Assembly: GCA_001692895.1 (NCBI GenBank)
Contig: KV748227.1
Location: forward strand, 248,001 to 312,000
DNA from: Cenococcum geophilum 1.58
Lineage: Eukaryota > Ascomycota > Dothideomycetes > Gloniales > Gloniaceae
Direction: 5' to 3'
DNA length: 64,000 nucleotides
The position numbers were made by a program, and so were the translations under genes. The notes under the pieces are model-generated. The model was not told where the DNA came from. It worked only from the letters and a program-made list of their open reading frames with translations, and did not search any database. Every line of letters begins with the position of its first letter. Position 1 is the first letter of the stretch. Shown in pieces: positions 36,199-48,242 of this stretch.

Positions 36199-39100
36199 TG
36201 CTATTTACTAAGGCTGGAATGTAGACGAAATATAACAGCAGACACACTAAGAGTGATTGAAGAGGTAGAAGAAAAGGATATCGTGCAGTAAAGACAAAAT
36301 GGAACCCGCCAAAGAAGTATCTGTCTCAGCAGAAGTCGCGTACGAACAGCTAAAAGAGGTGGAGCAATACGGGGAATGGGGACAGATATATTTCCAGGTA
36401 GGCCGGTCCGCGAGCTCAACCACTCAAACTTCTAGACGACATGATCAGGCCCCATGGAAGCACCATGAACACTAGTGTCGACGTAGGGGCAATTAATCAG
36501 GCCAAAACAGGCCGGGGTAGGCCAGTTCGAGGGGTCCATTGTGTGCTCTTCTCCAGGCCGGGTGAAGAGGTAGAAACTGCTGACCGCAGCGGCGCACTGG
36601 CGTCTACAAAGTTAGCATGCCGTTGCATCGAGGCCTCGCAAGCGACTGGCTTTAGTGGACCGTCCACTAAAATGACTGCCGAGGTGCCGGACGACCCCAG
36701 AGCTAAGGCCCATCGTCTTCCAACGGGTGCACGAACCGATCGACCCCAGTTCGTCATTGCAGTCTTGGTGTGCTGGCGTGTTGCTTCATCGAGGTGGTGC
36801 TCTAGCCGTCTTCCTATTCGAGCGAGGAACGATCTTCCACGCCGAACCGAGAGAGCCGTCATAATTATACTCACTTCCCTTGCTTTGCAGGATTTCCCCA
36901 TCTCCCCTTAGGTAGTCGACAGGCACATAATGAGACGTTCGCCTCGCGCTTGGTCTTTCAGTGGACTTGAACTTCTTTTAATCCCAATATCATCATCAAA
37001 TCGTCACAGTATGTGAATGGTAAATGGGCAACGGCCGTCTTGCCTGTCCCCTTTCTGCGCTGTAATTTATGGGGCTTCCGCGGCGCTGTCAGTGTCGAAA
37101 GAGACAGGTCTTCGATCCCCAAGTCACATACTCCCCGCAAAAAGCAGCCAGTATCTTTTGTCCTCGAAGCTCCCCGCTGCTGTTATCGCTGTTTATTCAT
37201 CCGGAAGCGATCGCGATGTGGTATGAACGCCGAGCTTGGACATGCTTGGTTTGGCTTGGTGGCTGATGGCTCGTCTCCTGAGCCATGAGGACGGGGATAC
37301 GTATCGTCAGCATGCCGGAAATAAGCTTTTACATAATATTTCGTTCTCGCCACCAAGCAGCGATAAAACATACCACGGGTTGATGTCAAGAGCCAGCAGG
37401 TAGTGCGCAAAAGATGGCTTCGATGGTGATGTGGGCATGACGGCCCCGGATTATCTTTGAGACCTCCACACAATGAATCCAATCGCATTCACCTCAAGCA
37501 CCTTAAGCTTCTCGAAGCCGTCAACCTGAGATCTCAGAGGCGTGATCTCGCCTAGCCTCTCAGGCGTCAGCCCAGCGAGAGCACGGCAGTGCATAGTCAG
37601 GCTAGCGAAAAACAAGCGTTCGGTCTGCTCGAACCGAAAGGCCAATGTCGGGGGAGGCGCCGGCTGGAACGCACGTCCAAGAAACAAATTTCTCTTGTAC
37701 TCTTCCAAAATTGGGGCTGGAGCTCCATTATGACCCTTCATTTGGCAACATCTGTGCTTGGTTTTTATTTATTTTTAACATGCCTCTAGGATCCTGCGAC
37801 CGTGGCATAATCGTACTGCTTACAGCTTCTCTGGACTAATTGCATTGGAAAGAGTTCTTGCTGCTTGGCCCATTGAGCGACTAGGGGCGTCCAGGCGCCG
37901 TCTGGTAATTTAGGCTGTTTGGGTTAGACTGCATTATCTACATCCCTACTTCGGATCCCAAAAATGCCGCCAGGGTTTGGGCCTATCAGTAGTGGAACAT
38001 AGTCCACTTCCAGATTTGGTATTTCCCAATCGACCACTGAAGAAGCTGCGACCTGTGCACTAATACTGCGGGATACGCGATCCTTTTAGATCCTCTTCAG
38101 ACACCAGGAGCGTCTCTATTTAGGGCCGGAGACCGAACACGAGTTTGAACGCTTTCAGTTATGATACGGGGTAACTATTCGTGCACAGGCACACTCCTAT
38201 ACATATTTTGTGGTGCCTGCTTCTAAGAACTTAAATCCAAAACTTAAATCCAACTACTTTCACCAGGCTGATCCTACTCTGTTCAAATTTTTTACGGCGC
38301 TACCTCCTGGGCATCAGACCCCTTTACATCCGCGCACTCATCCATCGTTAGAGCAACTTCTTCCCCCGATTATCGATAAGTAGGGACAGATAGCCGATAA
38401 TCATGGTCCTTGCGAAACGAAGCCTGGACTGTTTAATGGTTGCTGCAATATACATTTGAGAGGAAATGAATATGCGGAGCAGCTTTTGCAGCCATTTTAA
38501 TGATATCTTTGCTTCTTCAAAGCCCTATTGTACCCACTTTCGCCTTTACTGAGCGACTTCAAGCCCTTGACGAGGTCGTGAGAGTGTAGGGAAACTGGCT
38601 AGCAACGATTAAACAACCTAGGCCTCGGGGCACTCCCCCTGGGCTTGATTGTTGTATGCACATCTACTGTGCCTCAACAATCGGACATGATTGATGCAAG
38701 TGGAATCATCGGTGTTCCTGACCCCTTTCCTCCAAAGCCTGGGATTCTAGCCAGCCTCCACCTTATTTCCATGGATCGAATACGATCTAGTGGGCGTTTG
38801 CAATGTCTGTGGGCATCTTGGAGATGCTGTTTGGGACCGTCTAGGTCGTCTAGCGCATATTTCAATGCGTATGCAGGACAGTGGGCCGGCGGCAATGTGG
38901 AGAGTTGCGGAGTGTGGATCTCTAAACAACGCGGTGGAAAGGAATGACCCTGTATCGCAGACGAAATGAGCTCGGCAGGATAGCAGGTTGTGAAGTGAGA
39001 TGGTTCTCATGCCACCTGCGAAGTTATCTCTGGGCAAAGCAAGCTATGAAGTCAAAAACACGTGTGTCATGTGAGAATTGCGTGTGTGGTGCCACGAGGA

Positions 39101-39395
39101 GGCGCCTTGTAAAAACGTTTCCGCCCGTTGGGCTTTCACTGGACGGTCTTTTTACCATAATGATCGCGGCAGGGACCCCCTGGTCTTAGTGGATATGGCT
39201 AGCGATTTAAGGATGTAGTGCTGTGTAACATCAGACAACATCGTTTTGCGTGAAAAATATTTGAAATAAAGGTCTTCATTAGTAATTCAAATAGGGCCGA
39301 AGATCTCGAGGCTCAAAACATTGGATCTCACTACCTGATCATGTGAGCTTCAAAGTTGGTGATGTGAAACACCTAGAGGGTTTTATCTCATGAAT
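36199..39395. other. Long intergenic region, no supported gene
   Basis: About 3.2 kb of ordinary composition. Open frames on both strands at 36440-36911 overlap and have Arg/Ala/Thr-rich products expected of GC-rich chance ORFs. A minus-strand frame at 37451-37741 (96 aa, with FEQTERLFFASLTMHCRALA) looks slightly more protein-like and could be a relic, but it has no nameable domain. The 38641-39190 frames have no conserved features. No RNA gene was recognised. Confidence 0.45.
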
Positions 39396-39525
39396 CAGAC
39401 CCCCGGGGAGAAATTGCGCCACGACGTAGCTAAGGGCTAGCGCTACGCTTGTGGACCTTACCCTAGTCCTATGGACTCCTGGACCAATCAGATCGCACCG
39501 AGAGGAATTTCTCCCTGAGGGTCTG
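39396..39525. mobile_element. CAGAC-ended foldback element A (130 bp)
   Basis: Terminal inverted repeats CAGACCCCCGGGGAGAAATT and AATTTCTCCCTGAGGGTCTG match at 18 of 20 positions. It shares the CAGAC terminus and an internal ACTCCTRGACCAATCAG block with element B at 40496-40616, which lies in the opposite orientation. It is too small to code. No clean target duplication was found. Confidence 0.72.
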
Positions 39526-39607
39526 AGAGCTTATGGGCGCCCTTTGTATGAGAACTCAATGTTTTTTATTAGGCGACGACTCTTCCATTACAACGCTGTA
39601 TCTCGAC

Positions 39608-40244
39608 CCTTTTATAACGTCTAGTTATTATAAAAATACTATAAGGTAGGAGCTCTTTAATTTCTCTATCTATTGCAATAAATAACGACGTCGTAGCTAT
39701 ATTAGTTAGTCGTATTTTCGTTGGTCGTATTTTCGTTAGTTGTATTTTCATTGGTCGCAAAAATCGTCAGTCGCAAAACTCGTCGGTCGCAATCTTACCT
39801 CATTGCTCTGCTCGAAGCTCTGCACGAGGCTCTGCTCGAAGCTCTGCACGAGGCTTTTCTTGAAGCTCCGCACGAGGCTTTTCCCGAAGCTCTGCACGAG
39901 GCTCTGCTCAAAGCTCTGCTCGAAGCTCCATACCTTATATACTTCTCTACGTCTAATTATCTCTAAAATACTACAAGTTAAAAGCTCTTTTTCTTCTCTA
40001 TTACCTCTACGTTATAGTAATACTATAGCTCTATTTTATAAGAAGTTAGATATAGGCAGTTGGTCGTTTTAGTCTATTTTATTATAATCTTGCCTTACTA
40101 CCAAAAATTACATACTTCTCTATGTCTAATTATCTCCAAAATAGTACGAGCTAAAAGCCCTTTGTCTTCTCTATCGCCTCTATATTATAGCGATATCGTA
40201 GCTTTATTATATAAGAAGTTAGATATAGGTAGTCGGTCAGTTTT
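39608..40244. repeat. Diverged ~130-bp direct repeats, three copies
   Basis: 39941-40070 and 40114-40244 are clear direct copies (sharing TCTAATTATCTC, TAAAAGC, TTATAAGAAGTTAGATATAG). 39608-39720 is a more diverged third copy in the same orientation. Differences are mostly C/T and G/A, suggesting RIP acting on a duplicated unit. The 12-bp minisatellite sits between copies one and two. Confidence 0.65.
39805..39924 (+). repeat. 12-bp minisatellite (10 units)
   Basis: Ten tandem imperfect 12-mers alternate GCTCTGCTCGAA and GCTCTGCACGAG, with a few transitions. The block is GC-richer than the surrounding RIPed DNA. In one plus-strand frame it would encode a repetitive ALLEALHE-type helix (open frame 39721-39966), but nothing else suggests a gene. 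Confidence 0.9.
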
Positions 40245-40495
40245 GGCCTAAAATCTACAAATATTTAATTCTAAATCTAACTTAACTTTTGCGATAATGT
40301 ATCTCGCCTTTTAATACTCTAGGTATAGGGCTATAATATATATTTTTAAAGATATAATTACCTAAAGAGCCTATTACATCGAACAAAGTATTAATAACTA
40401 TTAGTTAGGCCTTAGTAGAGCCAGTTAAAGTTGAAATACGCGATCTAAAATAATTAAACTCACCAAAGCGACGCCTATAAGCTCTCAGACGCTCC

Positions 40496-40616
40496 GCAGA
40501 AGATTTTACTAGGTGACAGGGGTGCGCAGGGGGCTGATATTAGTGCGCTACCCTGATTGGTCTAGGAGTTAGCAGGAGGTCTGTGTCACCGGAATAAATC
40601 TTTTGCGGAGCGTCTG
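40496..40616. mobile_element. CAGAC-ended foldback element B (121 bp)
   Basis: Terminal inverted repeats CAGACGCTCCGCAGAAGATT and AATCTTTTGCGGAGCGTCTG, one mismatch over 21 bp. It is related to element A at 39396-39525 by the CAGAC end and an internal CTAGGAGT/ATTGGTCTAGGAG block (reverse complement). It is non-coding and non-autonomous; the parent family is unknown. Confidence 0.78.
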
Positions 40617-40739
40617 ATTTATAAGATAAAGAGGGTTGCTAGACAGCGAATCCTTCGCGCCCCTCAGCTGGAGAGGGAGGTAGCCGATATTCGTCCATGC
40701 GCGCACTAAGCTATTTACACTATTTTAATATAAACAAGA

Positions 40740-41523
40740 CTTATTACCACTCTCACACCTTACAATGCCTTCTTATAAGGTAATTAAAGTACGTAAATTA
40801 GTCGCGCGCCCTTATACACCCCCATAGGAGCTTTTTGCGGACTCTAAGATCCTTACTACGCCTTAACGGTGTAGTATTTTATAGGGGAAGCCTTTTAGCC
40901 GGCATTTAGGCCTCTTAATTAATTAAGAGATAATAGAGGTAGTTATAAAGGTCCCGCCTTAATTATAGATAAGAATTCTTACCTTAAAACAGCTAAGAAT
41001 ACTTTATAATTAAGAAGACCTTAGCCCTAATCCTTGTGGATATAAGAGAGCTCTTAAACGATCTAATATAGCTGCCTTGCTTTCTACCTTAATAACCTTA
41101 CTACTACCCTTAATAATAAAGGCTAGCCGTGGCTTGACCTTGCTAAATCTGCGGGCATTACTTTACTAAAAACAACACATATTAAAGCCTCTAAATTTTA
41201 GGATATAGAGCTATAAATAGTATAGAGGGCTTATAAGGTAGACGAAGGGATAATTAACGCGGTATATAAGGAGGAGTAGGAGCTTATAGATAAATAAGCG
41301 AATAGTAGATTAGATTAGAAAAATAAATTACTTACCGTATAGCCTTACTATAAGAATTATGGCGACGTAGTCTTTATAAATAAGTTTTACGTTAGAATTA
41401 TAACTTAAATAATAAAGAAGATTAAGCGTAAGATAGGTCCTAAATATAAGTATAAAAAAGAGAACGTCTACTATAAGGTCTCTTTTAAGGACGTTAAAGC
41501 TAAGGTAAGAGAGAATAAGCACC
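40740..41523 (+). pseudogene. Tc1/mariner-like transposase relic, 5' part
   Basis: Read through stops, the plus strand resembles a fungal Tc1-type transposase. An LKQLRILYN-EDLSPNPCGYKRALKRSNIAALL region looks like the helix-turn-helix part (…RGYKRKL…I..L…). After a gap a VFINKFYV...KIGPKYKYKKENVYYKVS...KVRENK region precedes the copia insertion point. The frame then continues at 47842 as HLKLLYVYVVRSLGYCKIIPYKVNNKVGKITTK, like the WGxxxYxxKGxL..GxITxxxY segment of DDE transposases. RIP-type stops throughout; terminal repeats not found. Confidence 0.5.
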
Positions 41524-41689
41524 TGTCGGAACGTTAATCACGTAACGTAGTCACGAGGCCACGAAGTAAGACTAGCTATCTGACTTTAGAGCAACCCCTT
41601 TCTTCTAGAATTAACTACCAACTTCAACACCGCATACGTACCACTACAAGTAATATTCGTGCACGTTAATAAAGAGAGTTATACTAACA
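41524..41689 (+). repeat. copia 5' LTR
   Basis: 166 bp, beginning TGTCGGAACGTTAATCACGT and ending ATACTAACA. It matches 47671-47836 except for transitions, and this copy is the more RIP-altered of the two. Confidence 0.92.
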
Positions 41690-43926
41690 CTAATTAGTAG
41701 ACGTATAGATCAGGAAATACGTAATAGCAAAGCTTAAGAACTAGCACCACCCAGTATTCAATAATCGCCGAGCTATCGCCCTATTCTAGTTAAAGGAGAA
41801 AGCTACGTTACCCTTAAAGCTCGAGACTATATATCAGCTTACTGATATATAAAATCGCCTAGAGAATCGTATCTTTACTTAGAAAGAGCTACGTTATCCT
41901 TAAAGCTCGAGACCACGCATTAACTTAACCGTTGACGCGTTAGATCGCCTAGAGGACCCTTAAAGCTTAAGACCACGTATTAACTTAACTGTTAATGCAT
42001 AAGATCGCCTAGAGGACCGTATCTTTACTAAGAATCGTCTTCGGTCTTTAGTTTTTAAGAACTATAGATTTATTAAGGGGACACGTATACACCCTTATAC
42101 CCTTACTTTTATATACCTTAAACCTTAAACTTAACCTTAAACTTAAACCTTTAGAACCTCTACTTAATTCCGAACTATAATATCTATAAAGATATAATAA
42201 TATAGAAATTGACTGGAAGGAAAGAATTGCTAAATACGGTAACGGAATTGACTTGGAGACGGCTACGGATAATAACCTAGCGGAGTATTTAGAGACTAAG
42301 ATGCACCTATATATATAGTATAACCTTACAGACTTTTTATTATAGACAGCGTTTTAGGAAAACTTTAAAGACTTTATACCAGAGCTTTTTAAACGAGTAC
42401 GATCCGAAACCAGAATAGGAATCCATAACTACCTAGTTAAGAGAAGAGTATACGTTATTAAGCAAGATAAGAGATATACCCTTGGTAGTGTGCTAACGGA
42501 CGTTGCTAATAAAGAAGAGCCTTATAAATAAACGGACGAAGAGATTAACCTAACTATTATTAAGATCGGGCTAATAATTACTATGGCCCTATGGAACTAA
42601 CTTAATTCGACCTTAGATAAGCTTGCTATACCACTAGCTACTCTAATCGCTGTACTACCAGCTACTCCGGCCGCTGCCCCCGCTACCCCTACTACCCCCC
42701 CCAGATCTACTCTAACCGCTACACTGCCAGCTACTCTAATTACTGCCCCCGCTACCCCTACTACCCCTCCCGGTCTTTAATCCTCTAATTATAACTAAAT
42801 CCACGCCCTTATCGACTAATTACTATGGCCAAGAGAGTAGTAACTACAGCAGCTATAGTAACTGTAGTAGCTATATATATATACACTACCTAAACTAGCT
42901 ATGCCTAGTATAGAGTAGGGACCTAAGTAAGGACCTAAGTAAGGACCTAGATATAGTAAGGAGGTGGCTATAATTATAAAGATCTATATAGACGACCAAA
43001 AGTATAATGGAGTTAATAATAGCTTTAACTTTAAGCTGACCATCTTTTATAACATCTGTAAGAGATCCGACTTACTACTAGAAGGCTACGTAGTGGCATT
43101 CCCTAGTATACTAAAAGGGCTTACTTAGGACTACTACTATAATAGTAACCTTAAGTTAAGACCTTTTACTAAAGCCTGTAACCATATATAATAGTTCTTT
43201 AAAGGGCTAGAATACTACCGTAAGAACCTTATAGAGTGGAATAGTATAACCCTTTAAGGAGTTATGGACGAGAACCCTAATAAGTTAATCTATTAGAACT
43301 TCTAACTACTTATAAACAAGCTGTTAAAGTAACGTTATAGATTATACCTAGACTTCTGTATAAACCGTATCCTTATAAATAAGCTGGTTACTGCTTACTA
43401 GGGAGTACTAGTATGCTGTATTACTGTCTCCAACCCTTTAGAAGACCTCTTTTAGTTAATTAGTAAGCTATAATCCTCTATTATTGCGTAGGAAAAAGAA
43501 TACCCCTTATAGGCCTTAATAAGATCGTCTTACTAAGCCTTTTTTATGGATTAACGCTATTACTAAAATAACTAGAATTGAGACTAAAACACTAATCGCT
43601 ATGGCAGTAATCGCCCCTATAGAACTAACGGTAGACTAAAGGCTAAGTGCTACGTCTATAAGAAGGAGGACTGTTATTTATAGAAATATATAGAGGAGGA
43701 GTGTAGTTAGTCTAGAGACGACTATAAGAGATGCTTTACTAATATTAAAGGCCGTAATAAGGGTAACTTTAATAACTACTTTAAGTAATACGTCGCTGCT
43801 TGCGAAAGAGATAAAGATAATAATTTAGACTTTAAAGCCTATATATAAGACGCTAATAACTCTAGGAGCGATGCTGGAGAACCTAACAATAGTTCTACCT
43901 ATATCACTACCTTTAGAATACTTACT

Positions 43927-44154
43927 ATGGAGGAAGTAACCTCTATAAGTGTAGAGCTAGCTAATAAGGCTTGTATATACCTGCTTACGGCTTTAGAACT
44001 TACTATGGAGTTTACTACGGAACCTTATATAGAGACCGACCCATTTACCTATAGTACGGCTACAGCTATAGCGTCACGATATACCTTAACGGTCTTTATA
44101 GGAATTATAATTAATATAGGTGCTTCGCGTAAGTCTATAGCTAGCTATAGTTAA
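43927..44154 (+). pseudogene. Surviving open fragment of copia protease region
   Basis: A 75-aa open stretch inside the copia element. It ends in TVFIGIIINIGASRKSIASY S, where INIGASRKS corresponds to the aspartic protease VDTGASRKS site of fungal copia elements, with Asp and Thr changed. It is a relic and not a gene. Confidence 0.7.
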
Positions 44155-45690
44155 TTTTAAGCTCTATAGGCTGTAGACAAGTCCGTAAGTCTTAATACGT
44201 TAACTAAGGGCTAAGTAACTGTCTAATTTAGGATTAGAGCCTCTACATCTATTGGAACTATAGATATTAATAGCCCTATAGGTAAGGTATAATTCTATAT
44301 CGTTAAAGTAGATACTCCCTTCCTACTTTGCTTAGCAGATATAAATAGACTCTATATTAAATACGATAACCTAAAAGATGTTATTATTACTCGCACTAAA
44401 AAGGTGCTAGTAGTTAGACGATTTAGCCACCTATTTCTCCTATGGAGCTTCTCCCTATAGTCTTATTTAGTTAAGTCTTTTAATATAAACCCTTGCTACT
44501 TAACTAACGTAGAACTACAACGTCTATACCGTTAGTTTGGTCACCTATTAGTTAACAGACTATAAAAGCTTCTTAATAAAGCTGGCTACGGCTATAACAC
44601 TAATAGATCTGCTATTGAAGAACTAACTAGACTTTGCTACTACTGCTAGAAGTATAGCAGATCTCTAGGTAGATTTCGCTTTACCTTATAAGATAATATT
44701 AATTTTAATTATAACATTATCGTTGATATTATATATATTAGCGGCTCCCCCCTACTATACGTAGTTGATAAAGCAACTTGATTTTAAACTGGTAGATAGC
44801 TATAAGATATTAGCGCCAAGCATATTTAGGATATTCTTTAAATGTGCTAGATTAACAGCTATTTAGGACTATTAGACTTAATCACTATAGACGCTAAGAA
44901 GAACTTTGTTAGTAAGGAGTTTAAGCACTATACTGCCACTATGGGAGCAACTATAAAGTTAGTTCCAGTCGAATTATACAATTCTATTGGAATGGTAGAA
45001 CGCTACTACGGTCCGCTACAATGAGCCTACTAAATCATTACGACTGAAATCCCTGAAATTAGCAAGGATATGGCCCTATAAATGGCCTTTAAAGCCATTA
45101 ATAATACGGCTGGCCTAGAAGGCCTAGTCCCTATACTCCTAGTCTTTAGAGCCTACCCCTAAATGGTTAAATTGGACGCGCTATCACCTTTAGTTATACA
45201 GCGAGCTACGGCTATTAAGAAAGCAATGGTGGAAATTTAGAAGCTATAAGCTAAACAATAGATCGCTAACGCTCTTAATATACGAAACGGACTACAAACT
45301 GACGCTATTTATAGCCTCCTACCTAGTTCGCCTGTCTTAGTCTAAAGAGAAGGCAATACTAGCTAAAGCGGTTATTGGGACGGGCTATATATACTGCTTA
45401 CCGTTGACGGCAAGACCTATACTATAAAACTACCAAATGGGCCTACGACCTTCCGCTCTATAGTTATAAAACCTTATTTACTAGACCTATAAAACCTAGT
45501 CGAACTATAAGAGTCTGTTAAATTAGATAAACTAGTACCTTTACTAGCTGAACCTTAATTGTTACCTAAGGCTAAACTATAGTTACCGCTAAAGCGAGGT
45601 AGAGGCCGCCCCCGTAAATACCTATTGCTTACGGCCGTCGCAGATATAGCTGTTATGGATACTATAATGGATATAGGCGCTCTTACGGGT

Positions 45691-45735
45691 GATATTGCGG
45701 ATATTGCGGATATTGCGGATATTGCGGATATTGCT
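45691..45735 (+). repeat. 9-bp tandem repeat GATATTGCG (five units)
   Basis: GATATTGCG is repeated in tandem within the copia integrase-RT linker and would encode repeated Asp-Ile-Ala. Confidence 0.85.
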
Positions 45736-47382
45736 AATATCGCCATCTACTTATAGGACGATAATACCGTAGATATGGCTAACACTACTATTTACTTATA
45801 GAACGATAGTAACACCTAATTTAGCGCTTTACGACAAAAGGAGGTTATAGGCCTACTTAAGAAAGGCGTCTTTAAGATTATTAAACTATATAATATGCTA
45901 AAGGGGGTTAGACTCTTTAATTTATGGTTTATTAATAAAATTAAGAATAAGGGAACCGATAAAGTCTTTAAGAAATTATAACTTGTTATATAGGCCTATA
46001 ATAACTTAGAGAAAGAGCTAGTCCTTACTTAGTTACTAACGATTTAACGAGTTAGTTAGCGGCTGATTCTCTATATTGCTGCTATACTACTATAGACACA
46101 ACTCTACCTCTAAGACATCTTATAAGCCTACGTCTAGTCTACTATGAACCTAAACCGCGAGTTCTATATACGACCACTATATAAGCTAAATAAATAATTA
46201 GGAATTAATACGGACTCTGTTTTAAAGGTTATAAAGCCACTTTATAAAGTACCTAAAGCTGGAAACCACTGGTTTAAGACCTACTATTTATACTACGTTA
46301 ATTAGCTATAAATGGACCAGTCCACGTACGACCCTTGTTTGCTTTATAGCAATAAGCCTTTTAGAATTGTTGGCCTATAGACTAATAATATACTATTCCT
46401 TATAGATGATACCTTTATAGAGGCTAAATAAAGCGAACTATATAAGGCTGAATTTATAGCTAAGGAGTAAGAGTAACTAACCGCTAATATACTAATTAAG
46501 TTTAACAGAGGACTTATTTAATTAACACGAGACAGGAGTATTATGCTGACGCAAAAGCGCTAGTGTAAGAATCTTAGTATGGTTAATACTACGCTAGCAG
46601 ATAGCACTAGCTCTAGAGAAGTTACGTATGGCTTACTTACGCTAAAGGACTAGTATATCGCTTAACGCGCTAGAGGAGCCTATATCGCCTTAGTTTGTTA
46701 GCCAGAGGCTTTATATAACCTATTTTTTGCTACCTAGGTAATTAACCTAGTTAAAGATAATGTAAAGAGTCTTAATAGGCGATTAAGCTGGCAGATTAAG
46801 AACGCGAATAGAGGCCTAAAGTTTGTTAAGCTAGACGTTAATACCTTATAACTTCTAGTATTTATAGACGCTTTCTTCGCTAATAATAAGGACCTATCTT
46901 CGCAAATTGGCTATATACTTGTACTAGTAAACGCCTTAAATAAGGCAAATATTGTCTACTAGTCTTTAATTAAGTGTAAAAGAGTTACTAGGAGTGTATT
47001 AGCCTTAGAGCTATATAGTATAGCGTACGGTTTTAATATAGGCGCTATAATTAAATCTACGCTAGATAAGGTCCTACAGGTTAACCTACTACTTATTCTC
47101 TATACTGACTTAAAGTCTTTATACAACTGTCTCGTCCGACTAGGAACTACGCAAGAAAAACGCTTAATAATTAATATAATGTACCTTCGCTAAGCTTATA
47201 AACGAAGACAGATTACCAAAGTTAAGTAGATTAATAGAGACACTAACCCTACGGACGCTATGATAAAGGGTAAACCCTATACGGCACTATTATAGCTCAT
47301 TAACACGAATCGAGTTAAATTATGGGCTGTAGGGTGGGTTAAACGGACGGATTTAGCTTTGGTCTAGCGTTATATAACTAGG

Positions 47383-47552
47383 TGTAACGGGCTTATACTA
47401 TATAGAGCCAGCCGCCAAGGCGCTAGTAGTAGGCGAGCTAATAGCGATTTTCTATGCCGGGCATGGAAAATTCTAATTGGCTGGTTTAACGGTATAGCAG
47501 AATTTGGCAGAATTTAGCAGAATTTGGCAGACGACGCTCCAGCACCGTTACA
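47383..47552. repeat. Possible solo LTR in the copia 3' region
   Basis: A 170-bp block with inverted TGTAACGG...CCGTTACA ends and higher GC than the flanking copia sequence. It contains a short tandem GCAGAATTTGGCAGAATTTA repeat near 47510. The flanking 5 bp (CTAGG and TGTGG) do not match, so the target duplication is lost or the interpretation is wrong. Confidence 0.4.
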
Positions 47553-47670
47553 TGTGGAAGCTATTGCGTATTATAGACGGAAGAGCTAACTATTGCGTAT
47601 ACGCTACGAATAGTCTAGAAGAGACTTAACTTTGGAGTGTAGATTAGCCTTCTTTTTAGAGTTGCTCCAG

Positions 47671-47836
47671 TGTCGGAACGTTAATCACGTGACGTGGTTA
47701 CGAGGCCACGAAGCGAGACTAGCTATCTGACTTTGGAGCAACCCCTTTCTTCTAGAATCAACTACCAACTTCAACACCGCATACGTACCACTACAAGTGA
47801 TATTCGTGCACGTTGATAAAGAGAGTTATACCGACA
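47671..47836 (+). repeat. copia 3' LTR
   Basis: 166 bp from TGTCGGAACG to TACCGACA, followed by the GCACC target duplication. It keeps more CpG/TpG than the 5' LTR. Confidence 0.92.
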
Positions 47837-47841
47837 GCACC

Positions 47842-47975
47842 TTAAGCTTCTCTACGTTTACGTCGTCCGTAGCTTAGGCTACTGCAAAATCATTCCGTAT
47901 AAAGTTAATAATAAAGTAGGTAAGATAACTACAAAGGGCGAATGACTAGGTACTAGCTAGGTAGAGAAATTGAGC
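47842..47975 (+). pseudogene. Tc1/mariner-like transposase relic, continuation
   Basis: This continues the frame broken at 41523 by the copia insertion (LKLLYVYVVRSLGYCKIIPY then KVNNKVGKITTKGE). It ends abruptly where normal-composition DNA begins near 47980, so the catalytic C-terminal half is missing. Confidence 0.5.
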
Positions 47976-48242
47976 GATTTTAGTGCGGGCGCATGGACGA
48001 TCCGCACTCCGCGTCAGCCACACGCATGATGCGAGCCTCAGAGTTCACCGAAAGCTTCAGATGGGGAATACGAGCTTACCATTGCTCTTCCAGGCAGCAA
48101 CAGTGATTCCTAGATTGGTTTACACTGATGCACTTCTGCAACTAGATACTTCTCCACTGGTGGAAAGCCAATCTTTCAGGCTCCAAGTCTATCAACCGAC
48201 CTCGTTCGGCTTCGGAAACTCGACGTTAACTCAATTGCCAAC
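47976..48242. promoter_or_regulatory. Upstream region of the BCS1-like gene
   Basis: This is the short stretch between the repeat block and the next start codon. An open frame at 47983-48246 has no family resemblance and is treated as non-coding. The promoter is therefore confined to about 260 bp next to RIPed heterochromatin-like DNA. Confidence 0.4.

Larger units (their letters stand above)
41524..47836 (+). mobile_element. Ty1/copia LTR retrotransposon, RIP-inactivated
   Basis: A 6.3-kb element with two 166-bp LTRs (41524-41689 and 47671-47836), TGTCGG...CCGACA ends and an exact 5-bp target duplication GCACC (41519-41523 and 47837-47841). Coding sense is plus, in copia order: gag with a Pro/Thr/Ala-rich stretch (42650-42780) and a zinc-knuckle relic near 43640-43690; protease near 44095-44350 (INIGASRKS for the D[ST]GAS site); integrase near 44700-45300 (LYVVDKAT); reverse transcriptase near 45840-46400 (KPLYKVPKAGNHWFKTYYLY, from KPLYGVPEAGxHW); then RNase H to about 47300. 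Stops replace Trp/Gln codons throughout. The internal region carries a further LTR-like insertion at 47383-47552. Confidence 0.92.

Noticed and set aside
36440-36911. Overlapping long open frames on both strands (156 and 134 aa)
   Set aside because: Both strands are open at once in GC-rich DNA, products are Arg/Ala/Thr-rich with no motif, and no splice or promoter context supports either.
39721-40072. Open frames across the minisatellite (ALLEALHE repeats)
   Set aside because: Explained by the 12-bp tandem repeat; no start context, no homologous protein features and RIPed flanks.
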